NCBI RefSeq assembly: GCF_033958435.1
Contig: NC_134152.1
Span: 19,504,001-19,568,000 of the forward strand
Origin: Carettochelys insculpta
Lineage: Eukaryota > Chordata > Testudines > Carettochelyidae
Reading direction: 5' to 3'
DNA: 64,000 nt
Part shown: piece by piece, positions 1-10,281 of the stretch
Numbering within the stretch: the first letter of the stretch is position 1
Layout: each line of letters starts with the position of its first letter
Notes under the pieces: model-generated
What the model saw: only the letters and a program-made list of their open reading frames with translations
The model's database searches: none
Told to the model about the DNA's origin: nothing
Position numbers and translations under genes: made by a program

Positions 1-367
1 CTGCTGCAGCTGGGGGTCCGTGCTGCATATACAGGGTCTGCAACTAGTTGTTGGCTCTGTGTATCTTGCACTGTTTAATGAAAGTGTGTCTGGGAGGGGC
101 CCTTTAAGGGAGCGACTTGCTGTTGAGTCCGCCCCGTGACCCTGTCTGCAGCTGTGCCTGGCTCCCTTATTTTGATGTGTGCTATTTTGCCGTGTAGACG
201 TTCCCTCGCTGTGCCTATTTCGATGTTGGGCTGAGCAACGTCGAAGTTGAACATCGACGTTGCCAGCCCTGGAGGACGTGTAGACGTTATTCATCGAAAT
301 AGCCTATTTCGATGTCGCAACATCGAAATAAGCTATTTCGAAGTTGGGTGCACGTGTAGACGTAGCC
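1..367 (+). mobile_element. Harbinger A element, transposase-side end, cut by window start
   Basis: This sequence matches the right end of the complete Harbinger at 56844-61424 (roughly 61060-61424) and, in reverse complement, the left part of the short copy at 45200-45880. Shared blocks include the GGGGCCCTTTAAGGGAG-type segment, the paired TCGAAATAG motifs and the terminal CGTGTAGACGTAGCC. The first 25 bases correspond to the first codons of the nuclease gene on the minus strand, but the start codon has become ACG. The left part lies outside the window, so whether this is a full copy or a MITE cannot be told. Confidence 0.85.
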
Positions 368-774
368 ATAGTCTCCAGAGAAGGCCGTTATTTATGAACA
401 CAGATTTCCCAGTGCCATAGACTGGACGTAACTATGCTATGTCGCCCTGACTTTTCAGACATGCTGAGCAGCCTTGGCTCCAGCTGGATTCTGTCAGAGC
501 CCAGCGTCTCTAGAAATTGGGACCCTGCAGGTCAGAGGGTTAAGAGTTTTTCTCTATGTGGGCCCAGGTTTCTATCTAGAAGGAAGTGAAAAAAGTTCTG
601 AGTGGTGTGTAATAGCTCACTTAGATGTAAGCAAGGTCCCATTCATGGCTCCTGAGCAGGGGGAGTGGAGAAAGATGGACACGGTTGGGATGGGGCAGCA
701 GGCAAAGCATAACGCAGCTGGAAGGAATAGAATCTTTGTCTGCTACTTTACATGCGGACTCTCCATCACACTAA
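368..774. other. No recognised feature
   Basis: Anonymous sequence between the Harbinger end and the next MITE. A 113-codon frame at 474-815 has no recognisable domain and runs into the MITE; I treat it as chance. Confidence 0.5.
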
Positions 775-1049
775 GGCTCTGTCTACATGGTGCACTGCTG
801 CTGGTAGGGTCCTGAAAATGAAGGCACATGGCTATGCAAATAGCTGCTTATTTGCATAGTCACTTGCCTAATTTGCATAGTCACACACAATCGCTGTCCT
901 GGCAGAGGCTGCTGTCATCACAAAACAAACCGTGTAGATGGGGTTCTGTCAGCCAAACCCCCCCCCTCTTTTTTTTTACAGCCCCTTATTCCTCTTTTTT
1001 TTTCAGGAATAAGGAGCTGTCAACAGGGGGTGTTGGTGCAGATGTAGCC
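775..1049. mobile_element. Harbinger-type MITE with TAA duplication
   Basis: The ends are GGCTCTGTCTACATGG on the left and, in reverse complement, GGCTACATCTGCACC on the right. TAA lies directly outside both ends (772-774 and 1050-1052), which fits the 3-bp target preference of PIF/Harbinger elements. It is 275 bp with no coding capacity, and contains short inverted T-rich and A-rich tracts around AGGAATAAGG. An inner CTGTCAACAG relates it to the Harbinger B group at 12695 and 55299. Confidence 0.75.
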
Positions 1050-1052
1050 TAA

Positions 1053-1936
1053 TCGTCTGCCTTCTAGATCCTGGATATAAAGATAATCAAGTCCTCTAAT
1101 GAGGGGAAGAGAGACCCATATAGTCTTATGGATGCAGACCAGGGGACTGGTGATAAAGCAACCTCTACTTTAGAACAAACAACTCTACACCTGCAGCATT
1201 TTAAACCATCGTTTGGGCACTGACTAAGATAATTTGTTTTTTTCAGATGCTTTTTCCCCCTCATTACTACTTAGTATTAAGTCTTCCATAAGACCTTCTG
1301 CATCAACAGTAAGTAATGCATGAATTCTGTTACACCCCTGACTTTCCATCTGTCCCAAGAACCGTACACAGTTTGCAAATTGCCACTGGTGCATTGCTAC
1401 ATAATTAGGTGAGGTGAGTGTCTACAATGACAAACCCATTGGATTTGATCACTATGCCGGTCATGTACTATATGGCATGAGAGAATCGCTGATGCGGTCA
1501 ACACATTCTCAGGGTTATGTTAAGATTTATTTACACACACTCACAAATGACTGTGAAGTCCCCTATTGTTGACTGAGCAAAGGCACAATGGCGGCTCCTA
1601 CATGTAGGATGGAAATGTGTTTTACTTCTAAAATGTCTTTGTTTTCTTTTGGGGCTGAAGAGAAAGATAGTTCAGTCTGGATTCTGCCTTGAATTCAACC
1701 CAGGGTATTTACAAATAGCACACTCACTTCTTCAGTCAAGCCTACAAGGTCAGGTATAGGTCACCTTTGACTTTGTCCCAGGTTACTGCTATTCCACGCT
1801 ATGTATCTGAACTCCCTTCCTGCTCCTAGTGCGCAGTGCACACCTGTGTTCCCTAGGAGGGTCTCCAAATGGGAAATAAGCTAATTCTTGCCTTTAGGGG
1901 CCAAGAGCAGCATCAGTGAGCGCTCTTCATTTCAAG
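1053..1936. other. No recognised feature
   Basis: Anonymous, moderately AT-rich sequence without a domain-bearing frame or recognised repeat. Confidence 0.5.
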
Positions 1937-2020
1937 CAACGGTTCCCAGCTGTTTCCAGGTGGAGACCCGTTTTGACAATTCAGGAAGACCTGGTGACCC
2001 AAGGCAATTCAAAAAGTGTA
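1937..2020. mobile_element. hAT-like end fragment (low confidence)
   Basis: CAACGGTTCCCAGCTG followed by GGAGACCCG and CCTGGTGACCCA resembles the CAGYGGTTCTCAAACTT end of hAT-Charlie-type repeats. Only one end is visible, and the assignment is from memory of the family. Confidence 0.4.
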
Positions 2021-2419
2021 CGTGTGTGGTGGGGATTAGTGATGTAACTAGCTAATTTTGCACCTTATGCAAGAATATAAAATCGTATCCCCTAATATTT
2101 ATAAATTCATTCTAGTTATTTCATAGCAAAGGGGAAAATACAGTAATAATAATAAAATAACACTATGTTTATTATAGTTAATTATTATTTTGTTGTTATA
2201 GCTGATCTGAGTTGTGATGGAGGAAAGACCTTGATCCCCAAACTGCTCCCCGCTCCCACTTCCCCAGCTTAAATCCCAAATTGAGAGGCTGGATGGTCTG
2301 GGGAAGTCACACTCTTGAATTGGAGAGACAGAGAAAGAAAATAAAATAGAGTGTTTGAACTGTGACGTGTTAACTGTGGCTTTCATTTCAACAGACCCTG
2401 TTCCCTGGTCTGCTCTTCA

Positions 2420-2590
2420 ATGTTCTCTCTAATTTTTTTCCATCCAAGTGGAGAATGACTTTTATGTGCACCAAGGCATGTATGAATGTGCACCACCATA
2501 GAAACACACACTGACTGCTGTGATGCAGCTTCTGGCTCTGGAGCTGACTTTTGCTTGCAACTTTGCTGCTAGGGAAACACAAACACAGAA
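2420..2590 (+). repeat. Dispersed repeat R7, copy 1
   Basis: It begins TGTTCTCTCTAATTTTTTTC and continues with TTTATGTGCACCAAGGCATG and GAATGTGCACCACC. Related copies lie at 27185-27351, 33415-33600 and 55680-55871 (reverse). All share a GTTCCCTCTAAT start and a GTGCAC core. The far end of this copy is unclear. Confidence 0.6.
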
Positions 2591-2661
2591 GACAAGATTA
2601 GCCACTCTTGAGACATGATAGACTTATGCCAGCATAAGGCTATGTCGGCTATTACTCGCAC

Positions 2662-2830
2662 AGGTGAATGTCTGTAAACTGGAACTGTCATCTGTAATCT
2701 GGCACAATTTTAGTTACCCGGACTACCATTTATCTTGGGTGTGCCCAAACTTCCCGTGGTCCCATAAGTTTGTCTGCAGCCATCAGTCCTGGCTCTCAGT
2801 GCTCTGTGTTATTATGTAGAGTCTCTGAAC
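2662..2830 (+). mobile_element. Tigger/pogo-like fragment, related to 56242
   Basis: This stretch aligns by eye with 56270-56400: both have ATAATCTGGC or GTAATCTGGC, ATTTTAGTTA, TTGGGTGTG or CTGGGTGTA, GGTCCC and CAGTGCTCTG-type blocks. The terminal inverted repeat itself is lost here, so this is an internal or decayed copy without coding capacity. Confidence 0.6.
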
Positions 2831-2840
2831 TAGGATGGAT

Positions 2841-4892
2841 TTCATCTGTCCTATGTAGTGACGTGAGATTAACATGCAGAAATGACTGATGGCATATAGT
2901 GATGGCAAAAGATGCCAGAGACAGGATAACAGGGGTGGAGAATGTTCTGTGAAGACAGAGACTAAATAAAAAATGGAGGAGTGAGGCCGTCAGTCTTGGA
3001 AATGTGAGCAGGGTTCAGTTCTGTAAGCCAGAAGAATGTATTTATCAGCTGCTGGAGAGGTATTTATGAGCTATACAATCACCCCATGCAGAGGACAAGG
3101 ACAATGGCTATGTACCATGTGGTGTATAGATCTTGCACTTCCCTGTGGGCATTTGTAATCAATGGGATGGATGTTTCCTCTCTGTGGTGAGAGGGAAAAG
3201 AAGCAAAGACCAAAGAAAACAAAGCAGGAGGAAATATTTTCTAAGCATAGGTGAGATTCATTCCTGGTGTAACTCCACTGATTCCAGCAGAGTTACAGCC
3301 ATGAATCAATGTGATGGCTTTGAACCCCATGTACACTGCAGCACATTCATGGGGAAAAAAATGACTGAGTGGGTTCTCCTGCAGTGATGACTGCATCTAG
3401 ATGGCACTCGTACAACACTCATTTACTACCACATCAAGCTCAGTAAAGGCTGGCGCAATGTTCAGCAGAAAAGAAAATGCTAAAGGCAGGTGCTTACTAC
3501 TTGGTAAACAACCTAATCTTTTATCAACCAATTTATTTTATGTAAAAGGAGGATTTTAGCTGGCAAAGCTAATCTGCCTTGTCTAGCCCTTCGTTTTTAT
3601 CTTTGAAGCCCAAACAAGTACCCAATTTGTAGTGTTTAGTAGCTAGGATTTGGAATTATCAACTTAGCAGTCTTGGATTTTGAGTTTCTGGTCACGTTTC
3701 CAGGAAATAAATCAGCACCAGAAACTGACATTTTTGACAGGGTATTTGCTTTTCTTTTTCTTGAATGCTCAAAATATTTATATATTTGGAAAAGTATATG
3801 TTACATTTATCAGAAGACTGCAGCATGATGTTAATATTTTCTTAGTTTTTCATCAGAGTAAATGACTCCAAACCATACCCCAGTTGAACACCCTTTCATA
3901 TATTTTTCTGGCTTCAATACTGACTGTTAAACTGTTCCACAACAGCTGCTAGATAGTTGGTTCTATCGGGGATAGAAGACAATGACACGTGGGGAAGAGA
4001 TTTAATAAGAGATGCCAATATCACTTTGAGACATGCTGCCAGGCTTTTATTTGTAATTACTGCAGAGATTGACACCTCCTGGAACTCTGTTTTCCACAGA
4101 GCATGGTGGTGGGGGGACATGGTTTTCAGAGTTGCTGACAATGAGCAGCTTCCATTGACTGAATTTTGGGCAGGGATGTGCATCATTCTGAAACTCAGGC
4201 CCAAAGTGCTGTGTCTTTTTTCCCTCTATTTAGGTATTTTTGTAGCTAGACTTTTGGTTGTGGAACAGACTCGCAAGATAATGCAGAATGAAAGAGTTGA
4301 GATTAGACACAAGTGAATTAGAAAGGTTAGAGGCTAAAGTGGTAGAGACCCTCCATGTGTATCCCGCCATGTATGGACACAAAGGCATTTTCTTAAAAAA
4401 AATCAATTGTACAAGGTAAACCTGAATGCGGACAATGTTACCTTATAGCAATAAAAGGCTTGTGACTACTGACATAAGGTTTCATTGACCTTAACGATAT
4501 GACAAGACAATCTCTAAAGAGGGGTTGATCCTGAATGTGTACAGGTGAGACTTTCAGGTGTGTGAACCTCTTTGTTGTACTGGTGAGTTATGAAACACCC
4601 AAGTAGTTAATGGGACTACTCGGGTGAGTTAAGGTGTTCTGGCCCTAAGGGACCTTAACTGGCTTCAACACAGTGCTTTTAAGTTTGCTGTTGCTTCAAA
4701 TACAGTAATAGAGTATGTGTTTTATTATCATTTGACTGATAATAGACCTTATAAGACTTAGCTGAGATGGCAGAGCCCCACTGTGCTTCAGACTGTATGT
4801 ATACCTAATAAGACACGGCCCCTTTCCTGGAAAAACTACTGCCTCCATCCTGCAGATGGGAACTGTGGGAAGACATGAAGTGAGGTGACCAA
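2841..4892. other. No recognised feature
   Basis: About 2 kb without a supported gene. Frames of up to 119 codons near 3914-4316 occur on both strands over the same bases and lack domains. Short segments near 3255-3300 and 4555-4640 (GTAACTCCACTGATTCCAGC, GGGACTACTCGGGTGAG) resemble very old dispersed amniote repeats, but I cannot classify them. Confidence 0.5.
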
Positions 4893-4901
4893 ATTCACAC
4901 A

Positions 4902-4965
4902 AGTATCAGGGGGTAGCCTAGTTAGTCTGTATCTTCAAAAACAACAAGAAGTCCTGTGGCACCTT
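4902..4965 (-). mobile_element. 64-bp Penelope-like tail with 9-bp target duplication
   Basis: Only the last part of a PLE tail is present, in reverse orientation: TCAGGGGGTAGCC, TTAGTCTGTATCTTC and AGTCCTGTGGCACC. It is flanked by ATTCACACA at 4893-4901 and 4966-4974. The direct repeat implies that this short segment was inserted as such, by reverse transcription of a short template or strong 5' truncation. Confidence 0.7.
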
Positions 4966-5360
4966 ATTCACACAGGGAAGCCACTAGTAGAACACGGAAT
5001 TGAACCCTTATCTCTTGAGTGTATGTAGCTTTAACTGCAAGCCCCTGCTTCTTGCTGCTGTGTAATTAATTTGCATTAATACCACGTTAAGCACAAACCA
5101 TCAGGTACAGCTATAATCTTCTCTTCTTTTGTTCTCAATCAGACATATTTACCATAGAAAACATACCTCAGGGAACAGTCCTATTTTTCATTTCTCTCAT
5201 GGACTTTCTATATCCTGCTTACTGTAGCTGGGGATATTGATTAAGCGGGGTACAGATGGATGATTTTGTAGGAGGCCCTTCAAGACTCTGATGCAATTAC
5301 AAATGGTGGTATTTAGGGGCCATCTATCATTGGGAATTCAATTACTTTCTTTTTTATTTG

Positions 5361-5612
5361 CAGTATTGTTGCAGCCTTGTTGGTCCCAGGATATTGGAGA
5401 AAACTGATGACTAAGGTAGTCTCTTGCTAGTCCAGCTTCTATTGGTAGAAATGTGAGGTGTCTGGCTTGTCTACACTTGAAATGCAATAGCTGCGGCTGT
5501 GCCATGGTGGTGCTACAATGTGGCAGTTACCAAAACCAGAAGTTGGACCAAAAAAAGATATTACCTCACCCACCTTGCTTCTTTAATGTCCTGGGACTGG
5601 CATGATTACACC
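5361..5612. mobile_element. Second PLE-type tail, in rearranged inverted pieces
   Basis: The left part contains GTTGCAGCCTTGTTGGTCCC and AGGATATTGGAGA. The right part contains the reverse sense: AGTTGGACC, AAAGATATTACCTCACCC, CCTTGCTTC and GTCCTGGGAC. Both correspond to one tail family, remembered from turtles, whose halves are here in opposite orientation around a 5461-5515 filler. The arrangement matches the inverted dimers at 10086 and 41551. Classification as Penelope-like rests on that structural similarity. Confidence 0.5.
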
Positions 5613-6719
5613 TGCACTGCAGACAACACCTAAAATGTCTGTCGAAATGAAGACTGATGCATTTCCTCCCTGTGCTTACAGAAGAATTCTCCTTGCCATA
5701 TTTCAAAGCCACACATAGGCAAGTGGCTGAAAAAAGTCTATGGACGTGTTAGTGAATAGCCCAAGCTCTTGGATAACTTGGCTTGAGTCTTCCCTCACTT
5801 TGATTTCACTCTGTAGTTCCACTGACTCCAGTGAAATTACTTCTGATTTACTCGTGCGTAAGTGACAGGAGAACCAGGCTGTCTACTTTTTTTGCAGAAT
5901 ATGCTGCATTTAATGCATCCCGCCTGCTGTGTAGATCCATTGGGGAAAATGTGCTGAATATGCTTGAAAGAGAGCCTGAGGCACAGATTTGGTTGAAGGC
6001 GGATTTAGAGTCAGACTCAGTTTGTCATCTCTTCCTATCCAGATGGTCCAAGTAACAAATTACTATCAGAATGTCTGATAGATGAGAAGAACCCTGATTG
6101 TTGTTATTTATGATTAAGATATTTAAATTAGGATAACAATGAAAGGCTGGAATCATGAGCTGGAACCCCATTGTGCTAAATCCTGTAGGCACGCATATGA
6201 AAACAGACTCTCTTGCCCCAGAGGGCCGAAAAAAGGGAATTACTCTGTCGAGTGATACTCACCTTGTGGGACACTACTGTGGCCCTTCTGTTTGTTTCAT
6301 CTCTCAGCATTACTAAAGGGCCAATCTGTGCAAAAGAGTCTAGCAATCACTGAACCTGAACCACTTGAATTCTTTCCTTGACAACATACTACCTGCAGGC
6401 TGTGGAACAAATTCTGTTCTTCACCATGTGTATGGTTCCTATTAGTGAATGGAGCTGCGCACGCACATTTCATATGGCAGCATTTGGCCCTGGTAGACGA
6501 GGGAGGTACAGGGTAACCCCTATGCTGTATCTCTCAAACTCCTGTTGAAGACTCTAAGGAAACGGATTGGCTACCTTTTTACTGCATGTGCAGCCAGAGC
6601 TAGGTCCTGGAGAGGAATCTGCTAGCAGCTCAGCATGCTTTCACCTCTTTCCTTGCCTGCCAGATGATGCTAGTTTAAGTTCTTTACCAATACTACTTCT
6701 TGAAGGCTCAGGTTGTGAC
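5613..6719. other. No recognised feature
   Basis: Anonymous sequence; no frame above 75 codons with a recognisable domain, and no repeat I can name. Confidence 0.5.
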
Positions 6720-6722
6720 TTA

Positions 6723-7114
6723 GGTTTTGTCTACACAGCAAAGTTATTTTGAAATAAGCTATTCTGGAAGAGCTTATTTGAGATAATGCTGCTACACACA
6801 AAAATGCATTTTGAAATAGCTCTCACTTATTTCAAAATGCAGCAGCTATACACATACAGCCTATTTCGAAATAGAGCCGTTGGACACACTATGCCTTATT
6901 TCAAGATAGGTTCTGTTCCCTATCTTAACAGCACCTGTTATAGCTATTTTGAAATAGATGCTATTCCTCGTAGAAGGAGCTTAACCAATTTTGAAATAAG
7001 CCAACCCTTATTTCAAAATTATTTTGAAAGAGTGGTTGAGTTGTGTAGATACTAGGATAGTTACTTCAGAGTTATGGCTGTTATTTTGAAATAACTTTCT
7101 GTGTAGACCTACCC
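6723..7114. mobile_element. Harbinger-type MITE C, copy 1, TTA duplication
   Basis: The ends are GGTTTTGTCTACACAGC and, in reverse complement, GGGTAGGTCTACACAGAAAG, flanked by TTA at 6720-6722 and 7115-7117. The inside is rich in TATTTTGAAATA and TTTCAAAAT palindromes in alternating orientation. The same element occurs at 53326-53693 and, broken, at 50697-50848. It is non-coding; apparent frames inside it are incidental. Confidence 0.8.
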
Positions 7115-7343
7115 TTAGTCTGTCAAACTGAGCTGTCTTTGGTTCAATGGCTTTGCCTTGTTCATTGTTCTTCTTGGTTTGAGAGCCACAGCGAGGGAAA
7201 GCCACGCGGGTACCTAAGTGCCAAATGCCATGTAGGTAGTGGATTGATAAAACTATTTGTATTGTTGAAAAGCCTGAGACCTTCCAAAAGTAAGTGACTA
7301 ACAGCATTAGCTTATGACTTCTAGAATGCACGAGGTGCTATTA

Positions 7344-8031
7344 CAGTAAACCCTGGATTTTACAGACACCAGATTTAGCAGTCTTTGGGAGCAACAGCTG
7401 TCCACCAGCCCCCACCCCTGTTGTTCCCAAAATCTGATTAACTGGTGCCTGTAAAGTCCTAAATTTGCCCCCACCCTCAAAAATGTTAGGAGACTTACCG
7501 CCACTGTGGCCTGGAGGAGCTGTTGCCGCCTCCTTCGCTGGAGCTGCCATGCCCTCCTCCCACTAGGGATGGGGTGCTTCTGTGGGCAGACAGCATTTGC
7601 ATATGTGCCCTACCTCTGGTGGGAAGAGCATGCGTTATCTCTGGTGGCAGTGGTGGCTTCCTCCAGGCCACCGTGGCAGGGTTTTTCCAGACTGCCACGG
7701 TGATGCTGGCAGCTCCCGTCACATAGCGGGGTTCTTGTGGCCGCGCACAGTGGGGCTCTTGCTGTTGTGCGTGGAGGGGTTCTTAGTGACATGCATGGCA
7801 GGGCCCCCAGCTGTAGCAGGCACCCCAGCTGTGATGTCGGGATCCAGCTGCTCCTTCAGCGGCAGTGAATCCAATGGAAGTGGGTCATGGGCAATTTTTT
7901 TGGAGGGTGGGGAGGGGCTAGGGCTGGGGGAACCTGACCAGCGTGTGTGGGCAGTCATACCTCTGATTTACTGGCCTTTTGAGTGTAACGGACACCCCTC
8001 GCCCATTAGTCATTAAGTCAAGGGTTTACTG
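7344..8031. mobile_element. Tc/mariner (Tigger-like) non-autonomous element
   Basis: The terminal inverted repeats are CAGTAAACCCTGGATTTTAC and, in reverse complement of the right end, CAGTAAACCCTTGACTTAAT. TA lies outside both ends (7342-7343, 8032-8033). The 688-bp interior is GC-rich at 7495-7960 and contains repeated CACCGTGGCAGGG and GGGGTTCTTGTGG-type units. Overlapping frames of up to 144 codons exist on both strands without a transposase motif, so I regard it as non-coding. Confidence 0.8.
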
Positions 8032-8837
8032 TATCCCATTTGACCTGGAGAGAGTGAACTCTTCCAGTGTACCCTAAATATGCTGGGATGGAAGGAGCTA
8101 TCTTAAGTCTGGGCGTCTGTTAATGGAAGGGGAATTTTGATGCTCATCAGCAGCTGGTGGGTTTTTTTTTTTTTTTTTTTTTTTTAGATTCTGTTAGATT
8201 CAGGTGGAATGGTTGTGCTGTTGAACTCAGAGGCGACTGTTTGTGTGTGTGTGATGAGAGAGGAGATTGATGTGGAAGGAGGTGGGGGCGGGGGCTGATA
8301 TGGAGGTTCTCCCCCCCCGCCCCCGCCCCGCTTCAGAACTGGCTGTTTCTTGCCACTGTCTGAACTTATGAGGCAGCCTGCTGACAACTCCCAAACACAC
8401 TGTCTCCACACACCCCTTTCCCCCCACATTTCAGTCAAAAAGCAGCTGTTGAGGTAGTAGGATGACCACAGAGCGCTGGGACTGGGACACTTGTATGAGG
8501 TGATGCTGCCTATCCCAAGATGCATTGCACCCCCGCCCCCCAGCACCCTGCAGCCAGTTGCACTGTGGCAGAGCTACCCCCATGCACTGCTTCCCTGTGC
8601 TGTTGTAAGAGCTGCTAATGTGGGTGCACTCCACCATCACAAGGAGCACAGTGTTGGTGCACAGCAGCAGTATCCCGCTCTGCAAACAATGTTGTAACTG
8701 CCAGTGTTTTACATCTGCCAGTGCAGTCAAAGCCAGAGTTGGCCCAGCTGCTGGTAGCTGGGATGGGACGCATGAGCTGTCCTGCTTTCCTCTGTGCTGG
8801 TTTACTTGGGGTATGCCTATACTTAATGGGGGCGGGG
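8032..8837. repeat. Anonymous DNA with poly-T tract
   Basis: A run of about 24 T lies at 8162-8185, followed by a purine-rich, low-complexity GGGGGCGGGGG region (about 8275-8335). The remaining sequence to 8837 was not recognised. Confidence 0.6.
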
Positions 8838-9108
8838 GCGGTCAGCACACCACGATCGATCTTCTGGGGACCAGTTTTGCTGCGAGTGTGAAGACACGAC
8901 AAAATCAATCTTTCTGAGCTCGGACATTGACCCTGGTTCTCCAGGCTGCCCCGTGGAGTAAGGGATGTCAACACAAGCCTGAAGATCCCTGGTCTACACC
9001 AGGGAAGAAATTTGATCCTGATACATTAATTTTAGTTATGCAAATAGCTTGGCTAGAATTGCATCTCTGGGATCAACTTTGATCCCTAGTGTAGACCAGG
9101 CCGCAGTA
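8838..9108 (-). mobile_element. MITE D, copy 1 (two-module)
   Basis: There are two modules. 8838-8984 contains CACCACGATCGATCTTCTGG and GACAAAATCAATCTTTCTGA. 8985-9108 is bounded by CCCTGGTCTACACCAGGGA and TCCCTAGTGTAGACCAGG. The same two modules occur in opposite orientation at 27846-28112. The inner module alone has inverted ends, so it may be a MITE that became part of a larger unit. Confidence 0.6.
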
Positions 9109-9109
9109 A

Positions 9110-10072
9110 TATACATTGCAGTGCTAAGCGTATCATGCTGGAGCTGGCTTTCTGATTTTTTTTTACCCCTAAAATACCCTCTTCAAATAACGCACTCACT
9201 AATTGCCAATCTGATGAAAACAGTAAGGTGGATGAGGAGCTTAGATTAACTGATTCACCTTGTTTTCCTTTTACAGTAAACAAATGACCACAGCATTTCA
9301 GAAAGGTTAAATGAAGCCATCCTGACTATAGTGTAAGCTCCTTGTCTCTGCTTAAGGCTGGCCTTAAGAGGCTGCTTGAGAGCTCTGCAACATTAGAGTA
9401 TCAAGCAGTCAGAAGCAGGATGAGGTGGGGAGTGATCTGATTTTGAGTATTCGGTGCAGAAGGATGCTTCCTCTCATGGGCATTTGCTTTCAGGACAAGC
9501 CAGCCAAAGATCCAGCTGAGCAGGATAATCACCAGTACAGAAATAAGTCCCCATTTTTCTATACATGTGCTGTGTGATTTCAATGCACAGCCCATGGCTC
9601 TTTCTTACACCAGCCCAGAATGTTGTGGGGAGATTATGGACTCTCTCCACAGCACAAGGAAATATTGGACAAGACAGTGGTGTCAATATACCCTACTGTG
9701 TTCAGCCTATTCTACCATATGATCTAATTTGCACGTTACTTCCTGGTATCCAATGTTCTGAAAATCGATTAGAGTGGCATTGTGTTTTCATCTCACATAG
9801 TAACGCACAAGGACGTTCTTATAGACACACAACTGCAGCTGGTCCTGTTCCTTTTCCTGGCTCAGTTCACTCATACTCCACTTTCCCATGTATTACTTGC
9901 CCTTGTATTCTCTTGTTTCTACCCAATACCAAAATATCAGAATAGTGTACAAATGGTTAGTACTTACTACACCTCCAGATGATCCCAATGGGAGCTGCTA
10001 ACTGGGGACTCAACTGCTGGAGTGTTGTTCTACCCATTTGGCTATGGATATTTCAGCAGAATTTATGGATAT
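9110..10072. other. No recognised feature
   Basis: Anonymous sequence. Frames of up to 126 codons around 9400-9945 occur on opposite strands and carry no domain. Confidence 0.5.
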
Positions 10073-10085
10073 TTATCTGAGCTGG

Positions 10086-10268
10086 CACCTTATAGACTAA
10101 GAGATATTTTGGAGCATAAGCTTTTGTGGGCAAAGACCCGCCTCGTCAGACGAAGCGGGTCTTTGCCCACGAAAGCTTATGCTCCAAAATATCTCTTAGT
10201 CTATAAGGGGCCACAGGACTTCTTGTTGTTTTTGAAGATACTGGCTAACTCGGCTACCCTGCTTATAC
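10086..10268. mobile_element. Palindromic Penelope-like insertion, 13-bp duplication
   Basis: The direct repeat TTATCTGAGCTGG flanks the insert at 10073-10085 and 10269-10281. The insert is an inverted dimer of a PLE tail: the left arm (10086-10147) is the reverse complement of 10149-10212, and only the right arm continues into the end segment AGTCTATAAGGGGCC to CTCGGCTACC. The hammerhead core is damaged on both strands. Plus reads CAGACGA where CUGANGA is expected. Minus reads CUGACGA with GCGGG/CCCAC, but AAAA in place of GAAA. Confidence 0.75.
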
Positions 10269-10281
10269 TTATCTGAGCTGG

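Noticed and set aside
3914..4316. Overlapping sense and antisense frames of 96 and 119 codons
   Set aside because: No domain, no codon signal, no splice context; expected by chance in 64 kb.
7582..8016. 144-codon frame inside the Tc/mariner element
   Set aside because: No transposase motif, overlapping frames on both strands, GC-rich tandem content.
10086..10268. PLE tails read as a hAT MITE or SINE because the ends look like CAGAGGGGTAGC inverted repeats
   Set aside because: The apparent inverted ends arise from the dimer structure. Duplications are 13-14 bp, not 8. One member is physically joined to a GIY-YIG gene (39078-39584), which is a Penelope-like feature.
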